From the NCBI RefSeq assembly GCF_003201935.1, contig NZ_QJJL01000002.1, positions 558,001 to 622,000 on the forward strand: 64,000 nucleotides of DNA, given 5' to 3'. This stretch comes from Loktanella sp. PT4BL (GTDB lineage: Bacteria > Pseudomonadota > Alphaproteobacteria > Rhodobacterales > Rhodobacteraceae). A model generated the notes under the pieces. The model had not been told where the DNA came from and made no database searches. It worked only from the letters and a program-made list of their open reading frames with translations. The translations under genes were made by a program, and so were the position numbers. Every line of letters begins with the position of its first letter. The stretch's first letter is position 1. This document shows positions 38,493-46,980 of the stretch, piece by piece.

Positions 38493-39662
38493 ATGCAAAA
38501 ATTTCAAAAATCCCCCACTGATCCGGCCTTTGTTCAAGACCCATATCCGTTCTATGCGCAGGCCCGTGGTGCAGGTGATTTCATCTGGTGGGACGACTTT
38601 GAGATGGCCTGTGCTGTGTCGCATAAGATGGTGCATGCAGTGCTACGCGACAAACGGATGGGGCGCGAATGTCCACCTGAACTTGCACCCGATATCCCCG
38701 CACATCTTCGGCCGTTTTATGACGTTGAGGACCATTCGATGCTGGCGATTGAACCGCCACGCCACACCCGTCTGCGATCCCTTGTTCTGCGTGCGTTTAC
38801 GAGCAGGACAGTCGCCGCACTCGGCCCTGACATCCGCCAACTCTGCCATGAGTTGATTGATATGTTTCCAAATCAACCCTTTGATTTGCTGACTTATTAT
38901 GCCCAACCGGTGCCGGTGCTCATTATCGCGCGCCTTCTCGGTGTTCCCGAAGAACGCGCCGATGATTTGCTACGCTGGTCCAACGCCATGGTGGCAATGT
39001 ATCAGGCCCGCCGCACCCCCGAGATCGAGGCGGCCGCTGTGGCCGCCACAAATGATTTTGTCGCCTTCATGCGCGGCTACATTCAGGTCCGCCGCAAGAC
39101 TCCTGCCGATGATCTGATCTCGACCCTGATTGCCGCCGAAGAAGACGGCGCACGTCTGAGCGAGGATGAGTTGATCAGCACCTGCATCCTGCTTTTGAAT
39201 GCAGGGCACGAGGCGACAGTGCATACTTTGGGCAATGGCACCAAGACGCTGCTGGAACAGGGTCTGCGCGAGATCGACGAAGCCTTGGTCGAAGAAGTGA
39301 TCCGCTACGATCCGCCCCTGCATCTGTTCACGCGCTGGGTTTATGAGGATGTGACATTGGGCGGCCAGTCCTTCAAGCGCGGTGACCAGATCGCCTGTCT
39401 GCTGGGCTCTGCAAACCGCGATTCGCAGGTCTATACGGACGCTGATTCCTTTGATCCGACCCGCAAAGCCCCGCAGAACAACAGTTTCGGGGGCGGCATC
39501 CACTTCTGCGTTGGCGCGCCACTGGCCCGTCTTGAGCTTCAGATCGCCCTTGAGGTCCTGTTTGAACGCTGCCCCGATCTGCGCCTGACCGAAGCTCCGG
39601 TCTATGGCGATGTCTACCACTTTCACGGGCTGGAGCGGCTGATGGTCTCCACCAGCCGTTAG
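38493..39662 (+). CDS. cytochrome P450 monooxygenase
   Basis: A 389-residue soluble bacterial P450. The I-helix oxygen-activation motif AGHEAT (237-242), the K-helix region EEVIR (267-271) and the heme-binding loop FGGGIHFCVGAPLAR with thiolate Cys339 are all intact. It should hydroxylate an unknown substrate with electrons from a ferredoxin and reductase; the ferredoxin-NADP reductase at 46051 is a possible partner but is not linked. I place the start at 38493 (MQKFQKSPTD). Divergent from the B12-binding gene, separated by 197 bp. Confidence 0.93.
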   Translation: MQKFQKSPTDPAFVQDPYPFYAQARGAGDFIWWDDFEMACAVSHKMVHAVLRDKRMGRECPPELAPDIPAHLRPFYDVEDHSMLAIEPPRHTRLRSLVLRAFTSRTVAALGPDIRQLCHELIDMFPNQPFDLLTYYAQPVPVLIIARLLGVPEERADDLLRWSNAMVAMYQARRTPEIEAAAVAATNDFVAFMRGYIQVRRKTPADDLISTLIAAEEDGARLSEDELISTCILLLNAGHEATVHTLGNGTKTLLEQGLREIDEALVEEVIRYDPPLHLFTRWVYEDVTLGGQSFKRGDQIACLLGSANRDSQVYTDADSFDPTRKAPQNNSFGGGIHFCVGAPLARLELQIALEVLFERCPDLRLTEAPVYGDVYHFHGLERLMVSTSR

Positions 39663-39664
39663 GC

Positions 39665-40462
39665 TCAGAACCGTGTCAGCGCCGTGGGCGTGATCCGGTA
39701 AATCTCTGCTGCAAGGTCATTATCGCCCATAAACCGCGCGATGGATCCGAAGGTTGCTGTACCGACCTGCGCACCATGATCGACCGTGGTCAGCGCCTGT
39801 GACGCAGCGGGCGCTAGAAGGCGTTGCAATCCGTTGATTGGCACGGGCTGTGGTACAAAATAGGCGGCGATATTGGCTTTGATTTGCGCGCGATCATCCG
39901 TGTCGTAGAGGGCTGCCATCACCACATCCAACGTGTGCTCGGTACAGTTCTGAAACTGTGCCGTGCGCGGATTGGCCAGCACCGAATAGTTGGCGTTGTG
40001 CAGGGCGGCATAGGTCGGGCTGTCAATCACGGCCAGCAGTTTGCGCTGCAGGCGCGGATCAGGGATGATCACACCGGCGTCCAGACTATGCGCACCAGCA
40101 AAGAAATCGGCAGGTGTGTCCTGGACAAGGTCGCTCTGGGTCAGATCACCTTCGCGCTGGTAGAGGTTATAGACGCGGTACCCCTGCCCTGTTGAGCCGT
40201 CGGCGCGGGTGATTTGCGCGTAAACCCAAAAAGCGACATGAGTATAGTTGATGCCTTCCGGCAGGACGGACGGATCACGCCCGACCCGCGAAACAATGGC
40301 CACATTGGCGCCGCGCGACGCAAGATCGCGCTGCACACGGTTGGCGAAACTGGCGACCTCATCAGCGGGCAGAACGGGGTTGCCGGCTGCACTGCTGCCT
40401 GCGAAGGACGGCGTGGTGAAGGCAGCTATCGCCGACACAAGAATAATAAAGAGACGTTTCAT
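39665..40462 (-). CDS. DUF2145-like exported protein
   Basis: A 265-residue secreted protein with a signal peptide (about 1-22, ending TTPSFAG). The mature part resembles the DUF2145 family as I remember it (NYTHVAFWVYAQI followed by YRVYNLYQ, and a CTEHTLDVVMAALY motif with one cysteine and histidine). The family has no assigned function; the His/Cys pattern recalls papain-like folds, but that is only a guess. GGAGG sits before the second of two ATG codons, so I start at 40462. It is downstream of a small lipoprotein gene on the same strand with 12 bp between. Confidence 0.75.
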   Translation of the reverse strand: MKRLFIILVSAIAAFTTPSFAGSSAAGNPVLPADEVASFANRVQRDLASRGANVAIVSRVGRDPSVLPEGINYTHVAFWVYAQITRADGSTGQGYRVYNLYQREGDLTQSDLVQDTPADFFAGAHSLDAGVIIPDPRLQRKLLAVIDSPTYAALHNANYSVLANPRTAQFQNCTEHTLDVVMAALYDTDDRAQIKANIAAYFVPQPVPINGLQRLLAPAASQALTTVDHGAQVGTATFGSIARFMGDNDLAAEIYRITPTALTRF

Positions 40463-40474
40463 CATGGCCTCCCC

Positions 40475-40810
40475 TTAGTCCAACCGTGGCGGGCCATCAG
40501 CCGCTACACATGTTGCCGTTTGCATGGTCTGGCAGGTGCCCAGTCCCGCCTCCAACACGTCGCTACCAACCGCCACAGAGGTGGTCCCGACGCTCTCAAT
40601 TGCCGCGCCGGTTACTGAAAGCGCAGCTCCTGTCGCGATGATCGGCACCGCCGAAACAGTCGCGGCACCTGATGCCACCGCCGCCGCGCCATGACTGGCG
40701 GCTTCCGCGCTGTGGTTGGCGGATTGGGCAGTATGCTGTGCGCTGGGTGCAGCACAGGCTGCCGCCAAAGCAAGTGTCGCGAGGGCAATTGTGATCTTTA
40801 TCGTTTGCAT
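40475..40810 (-). CDS. small Ala/Ser/Thr-rich lipoprotein
   Basis: A 111-residue lipoprotein. The signal peptide ends in a lipobox-like LALAAAC (about 13-19), so the mature protein should be tethered to a membrane. The mature part is low-complexity (Ala/Ser/His, then Thr/Val/Gly-rich) with two cysteines near the end (GTCQTMQTATC). No family recognised. GGAGA precedes ATG 40810. Two copies of a 13-bp palindrome upstream (40827-40839 and 40880-40892) point to tight control of this gene and the DUF2145-like gene. Confidence 0.75.
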   Translation of the reverse strand: MQTIKITIALATLALAAACAAPSAQHTAQSANHSAEAASHGAAAVASGAATVSAVPIIATGAALSVTGAAIESVGTTSVAVGSDVLEAGLGTCQTMQTATCVAADGPPRLD

Positions 40811-40826
40811 GGTGTCTCTCCAGATA

Positions 40827-40839
40827 TGAACATTGTTCA
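40827..40839. promoter_or_regulatory. 13-bp palindrome TGAACATTGTTCA, proximal copy
   Basis: Perfect 5-bp arms TGAAC/GTTCA around three bases, 16 bp upstream of the lipoprotein start. Centre to centre it is 53 bp from the second copy, about five helical turns, so both would face the same side of the DNA. Confidence 0.55.
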
Positions 40840-40879
40840 CATACCTAGAGAGCCAGAATTGCGCCGTCAACAAAAATAT

Positions 40880-40892
40880 TGAACATCGTTCA
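40880..40892. promoter_or_regulatory. 13-bp palindrome TGAACATCGTTCA, distal copy
   Basis: Same TGAAC-N3-GTTCA palindrome as at 40827, just after the Lrp stop codon. Related AGAACGATGTTCT is at 41449-41461 upstream of cysG. These look like TetR-type operators; the regulator is not identified. Confidence 0.55.
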
Positions 40893-40894
40893 TT

Positions 40895-41356
40895 TTAGAG
40901 TGGCAGAGCCACGGTCGACTTAATCTCTTCCATCGACAAAAGTGCTGTCACATTATGCACTTTCACCTCGGAAATCAGGGCTTGATAGAACGTGTCATAG
41001 GCCCGCGCATTGCGCACGCGCACCTTTAGAATATAGTCAATATCCCCCGCCAAACGATGCGCCTCTTGCACTTCAGGTCGTGACTTCAATGCCTTGAGGA
41101 ACTGCCCCTGCCACTCTGCGTCATGCTCGGACGTGCGGATCAGGACAAAGAAACAGGCCTCAAACCCAAGCGCCTCGGCATCGAGCAAGACGGTGTGCTG
41201 GCCGATCACCCCCGCCTCACGCAATTTGCGAATGCGATTCCAAACAGGCGTCTTGGAGGACCCCACAGCCTTGGCGATATCGTCCAGCGATTGCGCCGCA
41301 TCCGCCTGAAGTGCCGCTAAAATCTTCCGGTCTGTGGCGTCTATGCGTACCGACAT
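40895..41356 (-). CDS. Lrp/AsnC family transcriptional regulator
   Basis: A 153-residue feast/famine regulator: N-terminal winged HTH (about 5-60; DATDRKILAALQADAAQSLDDIAKAVGSSKTPVWNRIRKLREAGVI) and a C-terminal RAM ligand-binding domain (about 65-150). It is divergent from the sulfate assimilation operon (cysG at 41492), 135 bp away, so control of sulfur assimilation by a sulfur amino acid is a reasonable inference. Confidence 0.93.
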   Translation of the reverse strand: MSVRIDATDRKILAALQADAAQSLDDIAKAVGSSKTPVWNRIRKLREAGVIGQHTVLLDAEALGFEACFFVLIRTSEHDAEWQGQFLKALKSRPEVQEAHRLAGDIDYILKVRVRNARAYDTFYQALISEVKVHNVTALLSMEEIKSTVALPL

Positions 41357-41491
41357 TCTTAAATCCCCTCAATCATAGGACAGGCAGTCCAAATTCGCAG
41401 CAAGGCAGAACATATGTCCTTAACTGGCATCATGGGGAGGCAAATAGCAGAACGATGTTCTATATTGAAGATAAGAAATTTGAGGTTCGCT

Positions 41492-42883
41492 ATGAAGCAT
41501 TTCCCGATCTTCCTTGCCGTCGAAGGCCGCCGCATCGTTCTGTCGGGCGGTGGTGATGCCGCAATGGCCAAGCTGCGTTTGCTGATGAAGACCGAGGCGC
41601 ATCTGACCGTCATCGCCGCCGAGATCGCACCCGATATCCGCAAATGGGCCGATCAGGGCAAGCTGCGGATCATCGAGCGCGCCATGGAGCCAGGTGACGC
41701 ACTTTGCGCTGCGCTGTTCTATGGCGCCAACGAGGATGACGCCGAAGACGCCCGCGTGGCCGCGATTGCCCATGCCGAGGGGGCTTTGGTTAATATCGTC
41801 GACAACCTTGCTGACAGCCAGTTCATTACCCCGGCCATCGTTGACCGTGATCCGGTGACAATCGCAATCGGGACAGAGGGTGCCGCCCCTGTTCTGGCAC
41901 GCGCGATCAAAGCCGATCTGGAAGCACGGCTGCCCACATCGCTGGGTGTGCTTGCGCGGATCGGCAAGACCTTCCGCCACGCGGTTGATGTGCTGCCGAT
42001 GGGCCGCAAGCGCCGTGATTTCTGGTCGGCCTTTTACTTTGGCACAGGCCCCAAGGCGCTGGCCGATGCAGGCGAACAGGCGGTTGTGCCAGCACTGGAG
42101 ACGCTTCTGGACAGCCACATCATGCAGGAGCGGAAATCCGGTTCCGTCGATCTTGTTGGCGCGGGCCCCGGTGATCCGGAACTTCTGACGCTGAAGGCCC
42201 GCAATGCGCTGGATAAGGCCGATGTGGTTATTCACGACCGGTTGGTAACGCCCGAGATTCTGGAACTTGCCCGCCGCGAAGCGATTATCATCGATGCCGG
42301 CAAAGAGGGCTTTGGCCGCGCTATGGCGCAGTCCGATATCGACGCGCTGATCGTGCAGCATGCGCTGGAGGGCCAGCACGTTGTGCGGCTTAAGGCAGGT
42401 GATCCCACGGTCTTTGGCCGTTTGGACGAGGAAATTGCCGCAATCACGGCGCATGACATTCCCTACACCATCATCCCGGGCATCACGGCGGCGTCTGCCG
42501 CTGTTGCCAACATCGGACAAAGCCTGACCAAGCGCGGGCGCAACTCAGCGGTGCGCCTGATCACGGGGCACGACACCAAAGGCTATGCCGACCACGACTG
42601 GCGGGCATTGGCCGCCCCCGGTGAAGTGGCGGCGATCTACATGGGCAAGAAATCGGCCCGCTTTATCCAGGGCCGCCTGCTGATGCACGGCGCTGATCCG
42701 GCAACACCTGTGACGATTATCGAAAACGTCAGCCGCGCCGATCAACAGATCATCGCGACCACGCTGGCCGAACTCGAACCCACCCTGACCCAAGCCAATT
42801 TGCAGGGCCCGGCCATCACCTTCCTCGGCCTTGCCCCCCGTGACGCCGCAGCACTGGCGATCAGCCAAAAGGAATTTGCATAA
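41492..42883 (+). CDS. cysG: siroheme synthase (multifunctional)
   Basis: CysG makes siroheme for sulfite reductase from uroporphyrinogen III. The 463-residue protein has an N-terminal NAD-dependent dehydrogenase/ferrochelatase module (about 1-210; IVLSGGGDAAMAKLRLL, a variant Rossmann motif) and a C-terminal SAM-dependent uroporphyrinogen III methyltransferase module (about 215-460; VDLVGAGPGDPELLTLKARNAL and VRLKAGDPTVFGR). The start at 41492 has TGAGG upstream; the frame extends to 41414. It is the first gene of the sulfate assimilation operon and overlaps the next gene by one base. Confidence 0.96.
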   Translation: MKHFPIFLAVEGRRIVLSGGGDAAMAKLRLLMKTEAHLTVIAAEIAPDIRKWADQGKLRIIERAMEPGDALCAALFYGANEDDAEDARVAAIAHAEGALVNIVDNLADSQFITPAIVDRDPVTIAIGTEGAAPVLARAIKADLEARLPTSLGVLARIGKTFRHAVDVLPMGRKRRDFWSAFYFGTGPKALADAGEQAVVPALETLLDSHIMQERKSGSVDLVGAGPGDPELLTLKARNALDKADVVIHDRLVTPEILELARREAIIIDAGKEGFGRAMAQSDIDALIVQHALEGQHVVRLKAGDPTVFGRLDEEIAAITAHDIPYTIIPGITAASAAVANIGQSLTKRGRNSAVRLITGHDTKGYADHDWRALAAPGEVAAIYMGKKSARFIQGRLLMHGADPATPVTIIENVSRADQQIIATTLAELEPTLTQANLQGPAITFLGLAPRDAAALAISQKEFA

Positions 42884-43182
42884 TGGCCCGTACATTCACA
42901 CCCAAAGTGGTCACCGCCAACGCCTTGCTGGAAGGCGATGCCGTCTGGTTGGCAGAGGATGACACATGGACACGCGACATCCGCGAAGCCGAGCTGCTGA
43001 CAGATGAGGCCCACGCCGAGCTTCGCCTGCTTGAGGCGCAATCGCGCCGGGATGAAATCGCAGGGGCCTATCTGGCGGATGCCAAAGCCACCGAAGACGG
43101 CCCTGCGCCGACCCATTTCCGCGAAGAATTCCGCACACGCGGTCCTTCAAACTACGCCCACGGCAAGCAAGTGGAACTGTAA
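42883..43182 (+). CDS. DUF2849 domain protein of the sulfate assimilation operon
   Basis: A 99-residue protein similar to the DUF2849 family, known from alphaproteobacterial cys operons. It has a conserved N-terminal half (ANALLEGDAVWLAEDDTWTRDIREAELL) and a polar C-terminus. No catalytic residues are evident and the function is unknown. ATG shares its A with the cysG stop, and sulfite reductase follows two bases after its own stop, so coexpression is tight. A role as an accessory or assembly partner of sulfite reductase is inference from context only. Confidence 0.88.
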   Translation: MARTFTPKVVTANALLEGDAVWLAEDDTWTRDIREAELLTDEAHAELRLLEAQSRRDEIAGAYLADAKATEDGPAPTHFREEFRTRGPSNYAHGKQVEL

Positions 43183-43184
43183 TC

Positions 43185-44855
43185 ATGTATACCTACACCG
43201 ATTTTGACGAAGCCTTCGTGCGCACCCGCGTTGCCCAATTCCGCGCGCAAGTAGAACGCCGCATTGACGGGTCTTTGACCGAGGATGAATTCAAACCGTT
43301 GCGCCTGATGAACGGTCTTTATCTGCAATTGCACGCTTATATGCTGCGGGTCGCGGTGCCCTATGGCACGCTGAACCCCGCGCAGATGCGCCAGCTTGCC
43401 TATATCGCGGACCGTTGGGACAAGGGGTACGGCCATTTCACCACGCGCCAGAACATCCAGTACAACTGGCCCAAACTGCAGGACGTGCCGGATATGCTTG
43501 ATGCGCTGGCCGATGTCGGCATGCATGCGATCCAGACCTCGGGCAACACAATCCGCAATGTGACCGCCGATCATTTTGCCGGTGCGGCAGCGGATGAAAT
43601 CGAAGACCCCCGCGCCATCGCCGAACTGCTGCGCCAGTGGTCCACCGACCACCCCGAATTCCAGTTCCTGCCGCGCAAGTTCAAGATCGCCGTGACCGGT
43701 GCCGCCCATGACCGCGCGGTGACGAAAGCGCATGACATCGGCTTGCGCATGGTGCGCAACGACGCGGGCGAGCCCGGTTTTGAGGTCATCGTCGGTGGTG
43801 GTCTTGGCCGCACGCCGATGGTGGGCAAAGTGCTGCGGGCGTTCCTGCCCAAGGCGGATCTGCTGCCTTACTGCGAGGCCATCGTCAGCGTCTACAACCT
43901 GCTGGGCCGTCGCGACAACAAATACAAAGCGCGGATCAAGATCACCGTCCATGAAAACGGGCTGGAAAAGATGCAAGAGCTGGTCGAGGCCCGCTTTGCC
44001 GATATCCGCGCTGATTTCAAAGGCCACGACCAGGCCCTGCTGGCCGAGATTGAGGCCGCCTTTGCGCCACCCGCCTTTGTGACGAAATCCACTGACGGGT
44101 ATGAAGCCGCCCGTCTTGCAAACCCCGCTTTCCGGTCGTGGAGTGACACAAACCTCTCCGCGCACAAGGCCGACGGCTATGCCATCGTGTCGATCAGCAT
44201 CAAGAAACACGGTGCCACACCGGGCGATGCGACCTCGGACCAGATGCGCGTGATGGCCGATCTGGCCGAACAATACGGTCACGGCGAATTGCGCATCAGC
44301 CACGAGCAGAACGTCATCCTGCCCCATGTGCATAAGTCCGATCTGCCTGCGGTCTATGCAGCACTGCGTGAGGCAGATCTGGCCACCGCCAATATCGGCC
44401 TTGCGTCAGATATCATCGCCTGCCCCGGTATGGATTACTGCGCGCTGGCCACCGCGCGTTCGATCCCTATTGCGCAAGAGATCGCGACCCGTTTCGACGA
44501 ACTCAAAATCGAACACGAAATCGGGCAGCTTAAGATCAAAATATCGGGCTGCATCAACGCCTGCGGGCACCACCATGTGGGCCACATCGGTATTCTTGGG
44601 CTCGACCGTGCGGGCGTGGAAAACTACCAGATCACGCTGGGCGGTGACGGCACAGAGACCACGACAATCGGGGAACGCGCCGGTCCCGGCTTTTCTGCGG
44701 ATGAAATCGTGCCTGCCATCGAACGCCTTGTGACTGGTTACCTGTCGCTGCGCCAAGACGCGGATGAAACCTTCCTGCAGGCCTATCGCCGTCTGGGCAT
44801 GGAGCCTTTCAAAGCCATCCTTTACCCACGAGAGGATAAAGCAAATGCCGCTTAA
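43185..44855 (+). CDS. cysI: ferredoxin-type sulfite (nitrite/sulfite) reductase
   Basis: A 556-residue siroheme and [4Fe-4S] enzyme that reduces sulfite to sulfide by six electrons. The two-cysteine cluster motifs appear as CPGMDYCALA and SGCINACGHHHVGHIG near residues 410-470. The N-terminal NIR_SIR ferredoxin-like half-domains are seen at GHFTTRQNIQYNW and GLGRTPMVGK. No flavoprotein subunit (CysJ) gene is nearby, so electrons likely come from ferredoxin, for which the reductase at 46051 is in the same neighbourhood. The last 11 bases overlap cysH. Confidence 0.95.
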   Translation: MYTYTDFDEAFVRTRVAQFRAQVERRIDGSLTEDEFKPLRLMNGLYLQLHAYMLRVAVPYGTLNPAQMRQLAYIADRWDKGYGHFTTRQNIQYNWPKLQDVPDMLDALADVGMHAIQTSGNTIRNVTADHFAGAAADEIEDPRAIAELLRQWSTDHPEFQFLPRKFKIAVTGAAHDRAVTKAHDIGLRMVRNDAGEPGFEVIVGGGLGRTPMVGKVLRAFLPKADLLPYCEAIVSVYNLLGRRDNKYKARIKITVHENGLEKMQELVEARFADIRADFKGHDQALLAEIEAAFAPPAFVTKSTDGYEAARLANPAFRSWSDTNLSAHKADGYAIVSISIKKHGATPGDATSDQMRVMADLAEQYGHGELRISHEQNVILPHVHKSDLPAVYAALREADLATANIGLASDIIACPGMDYCALATARSIPIAQEIATRFDELKIEHEIGQLKIKISGCINACGHHHVGHIGILGLDRAGVENYQITLGGDGTETTTIGERAGPGFSADEIVPAIERLVTGYLSLRQDADETFLQAYRRLGMEPFKAILYPREDKANAA

Positions 44856-45564
44856 AGAACTCGTTGAACGTCGCAATATCCTGCACCGCAAGAGTGATGC
44901 GCAAACTGTGCTGCGCCATGCGTTGGATGATGTGGAACTTGGCAAAATTGCTTTGGTGTCATCCTTCGGGGCCGAGAGTGTCGTGCTCTTGCACATGCTG
45001 TCCGAGATCGACAAGGACGCGCCGGTCATCTTTCTCGATACCGAAATGCTGTTCGCGGAAACACTGGCCTATCAAAAAGAGGTCGCGGAACATCTTGGCC
45101 TGCGTGATGTGCGCGTGATTACGCCAAACCGCAACGCGGTGCTGACCGAGGATGTGGACGGGCTTTTGCATCAGGCCGACAAAGACGCCTGCTGTGATCT
45201 GCGCAAGACCCGGCCCTTGGCTGAGGCGCTTGAGGGTTTTGACGGCTGGATCACCGGCCGCAAACAGTTTCAGGGTGGCAGCCGCGCAACCTTGCCTTTG
45301 TTCGAAAAGGACGGCCGCAAGATCAAGATCAACCCGCTTGTCCAGTGGAGCTCTGCCGATCTGAACGCTTACATTGCGGATCACAACCTGCCACGCCATC
45401 CGCTGGTGGCCAAAGGCTATCCCTCCATCGGCTGTTTGCCCTGCACCACCCGCGTGAGCGACCATGAAGATCCGCGCGCAGGGCGCTGGCGTGGTAGCGA
45501 CAAAACCGAATGCGGGATTCATTTTGAGAATGGCAAAGCCGTACGACAAGGACAGGCAGCATGA
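44845..45564 (+). CDS. cysH: assimilatory APS reductase
   Basis: A 239-residue enzyme reducing adenylyl sulfate to sulfite with thioredoxin. The protein has the four cysteines of the [4Fe-4S] APS-reductase subgroup: C116-C117 (ACCDLRK) and C197xxC200 (GCLPC), plus catalytic C223 (ECGIH). This predicts use of APS rather than PAPS, so no APS kinase would be needed. The PP-loop-like SSFGAES (39-45) binds the nucleotide. The start at 44845 has AGAGGA upstream; it overlaps cysI by 11 bp and the next gene by 4. Confidence 0.95.
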   Translation: MPLKELVERRNILHRKSDAQTVLRHALDDVELGKIALVSSFGAESVVLLHMLSEIDKDAPVIFLDTEMLFAETLAYQKEVAEHLGLRDVRVITPNRNAVLTEDVDGLLHQADKDACCDLRKTRPLAEALEGFDGWITGRKQFQGGSRATLPLFEKDGRKIKINPLVQWSSADLNAYIADHNLPRHPLVAKGYPSIGCLPCTTRVSDHEDPRAGRWRGSDKTECGIHFENGKAVRQGQAA

Positions 45565-45971
45565 GTGTGATTATAACAGACCGCGGGTTTCAAACGGATG
45601 ATTTCACCGCAGGTTTTGTCGGCTTGGGTGAAAAAGCCGCAAATGATTGCGGCTATGGCATCGACCTGCCGTCCGACACGTCACCTGACGCCTTGGCCGA
45701 TCTGACACAGGCCAAGATGATCCGGATTGACTTTCCATCCTCGGCAGACGGGCGCGGCTTTACGCTTGCGTCACTGTTGCGGCGGGCGGGCTATCAGGGA
45801 CGCTTGCGCGCCAAGGGTCATGTGCTGGCCGATCAATACGCGATGGCGCGCCGGTCCGGCTTTGACGAGGTCGAGATTGATGACGCCCTCGCCGCACGCC
45901 AGCCCGAAGACCAATGGCTCTACCGTGCAGACTGGCAAAACCACCACTATCAGGCCCGTTTGCGCGGCTAA
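45561..45971 (+). CDS. DUF934 domain protein of the sulfate assimilation operon
   Basis: A 136-residue protein of the DUF934 family, a regular neighbour of cysH and cysI in proteobacteria. The core is visible (MIRIDFPSSADGRGFTLASLLRRAGYQGRLRAKGHVLADQYAMARRSGFDEVEI). The function is not established. It starts with ATGA, overlapping the cysH stop by four bases. It is the last gene of the cysG operon. There are 79 bp between its stop and the next gene, containing an FNR-like box. Confidence 0.92.
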   Translation: MSVIITDRGFQTDDFTAGFVGLGEKAANDCGYGIDLPSDTSPDALADLTQAKMIRIDFPSSADGRGFTLASLLRRAGYQGRLRAKGHVLADQYAMARRSGFDEVEIDDALAARQPEDQWLYRADWQNHHYQARLRG

Positions 45972-46001
45972 TCGGCAAAGAAAAGGCCACCGCCCCTTTC
46001 C

Positions 46002-46015
46002 CTGATCCAGATCAA
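46002..46015. promoter_or_regulatory. FNR/Crp-like box upstream of ferredoxin-NADP reductase
   Basis: CTGATCCAGATCAA matches TTGAT-N4-ATCAA with one base changed in the first half-site. It lies 36 bp upstream of the fpr start, a suitable place for oxygen-dependent control. Prediction by pattern only. Confidence 0.4.
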
Positions 46016-46050
46016 CGACTAAACCGGAGGTCGGCCCTATCAGGGCTGCC

Positions 46051-46908
46051 ATGAATGATATGACCGAGCAAAAACCTGTGACCTTAGATACCGCCAAAGC
46101 CGTGCCCACCCTGCCTGACGCGCAGACCGTGACCGAAGTAAAGCACTACACGGACCGTTTGTTTTCCTTTCGGGTAACGCGGCCTGCCTCGCTGCGGTTC
46201 CGGTCGGGCGAGTTTGTGATGATTGGCCTGATGGGCGATCCCGACCCCAAAACCGGCAAGCAAAAGCCGCTGTTGCGGGCCTATTCCATCGCCTCGCCCT
46301 CTTGGGATGAAGAGCTGGAGTTCTATTCAATCAAAGTACAGGACGGCCCGCTGACGTCCCGCTTGCAACACATCCAGCCCGGTGACGATCTGATCCTGCG
46401 CCCCAAACCTGTGGGCACGCTGGTGCATGACGCCCTGCTGCCCGGCAAACGCATCTGGTTCTTTGCCACAGGCACAGGCTTTGCGCCATTTGCGTCGCTG
46501 CTGCGCGAACCGCAGACCTATGAAGACTATGACGAGGTGATCATCACCCATACCTGCCGTGAAGTGGGTGAATTGACCTACGGCCGCGACCTGATCGAAG
46601 CCCTGAAGACCGACGAATTGCTGAACGAGGTGATCGGCGAAGGGTTCTGGAAAAAGATCAAATACTACCCGACAACCACACGCGAAGAGAGCCCCAAGAT
46701 GGGCCGGATCACTGACCTGATGCGCTCGGGCGAGGCATTTGCCGATCTGGGCGTACCGCCACTGTCGCCCGAAACCGACCGCGCAATGATCTGCGGCAAC
46801 CTTGCCTTCAATCTTGAGCTCAAGGATATGCTGGAAGAATATGGGCTGGTCGAAGGGGCGAATTCGAACCCCCAGCATTACGTTGTGGAAAAAGCATTCC
46901 TCGACTAA
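46051..46908 (+). CDS. fpr: ferredoxin-NADP(+) reductase
   Basis: A 285-residue FAD enzyme moving electrons between NADPH and ferredoxin or flavodoxin. FAD-binding RAYSIAS, the NADP-binding motif GTGFAPFASLLR, and the C-terminal MICGNLAFNLELKD and the final VEKAFLD match the bacterial subclass II enzymes. It may supply electrons to the ferredoxin-dependent sulfite reductase upstream, but the 79-bp gap with its own FNR-like box suggests separate control. ATG 46060 is an alternative start. Confidence 0.94.
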   Translation: MNDMTEQKPVTLDTAKAVPTLPDAQTVTEVKHYTDRLFSFRVTRPASLRFRSGEFVMIGLMGDPDPKTGKQKPLLRAYSIASPSWDEELEFYSIKVQDGPLTSRLQHIQPGDDLILRPKPVGTLVHDALLPGKRIWFFATGTGFAPFASLLREPQTYEDYDEVIITHTCREVGELTYGRDLIEALKTDELLNEVIGEGFWKKIKYYPTTTREESPKMGRITDLMRSGEAFADLGVPPLSPETDRAMICGNLAFNLELKDMLEEYGLVEGANSNPQHYVVEKAFLD

Positions 46909-46929
46909 CAACCTGACAAGACAAAGAAA

Positions 46930-46957
46930 AAGGCCGCGTGAGTGACCACGCGGCCTT
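46930..46957. terminator. bidirectional terminator between fpr and the Ala-rich gene
   Basis: AAGGCCGCGTG and CACGCGGCCTT are perfect 11-bp arms with loop AGTGAC. The flanks ACAAAGAA and TTCTTTGT extend the symmetry. It serves the convergent genes on both sides. Confidence 0.85.
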
Positions 46958-46980
46958 CTTTGTTTGTTGCTATCGCGGGT

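Noticed and set aside
43152..44333. 393-residue minus-strand open frame over sulfite reductase
   Set aside because: Antisense to a well supported enzyme gene and without family features.
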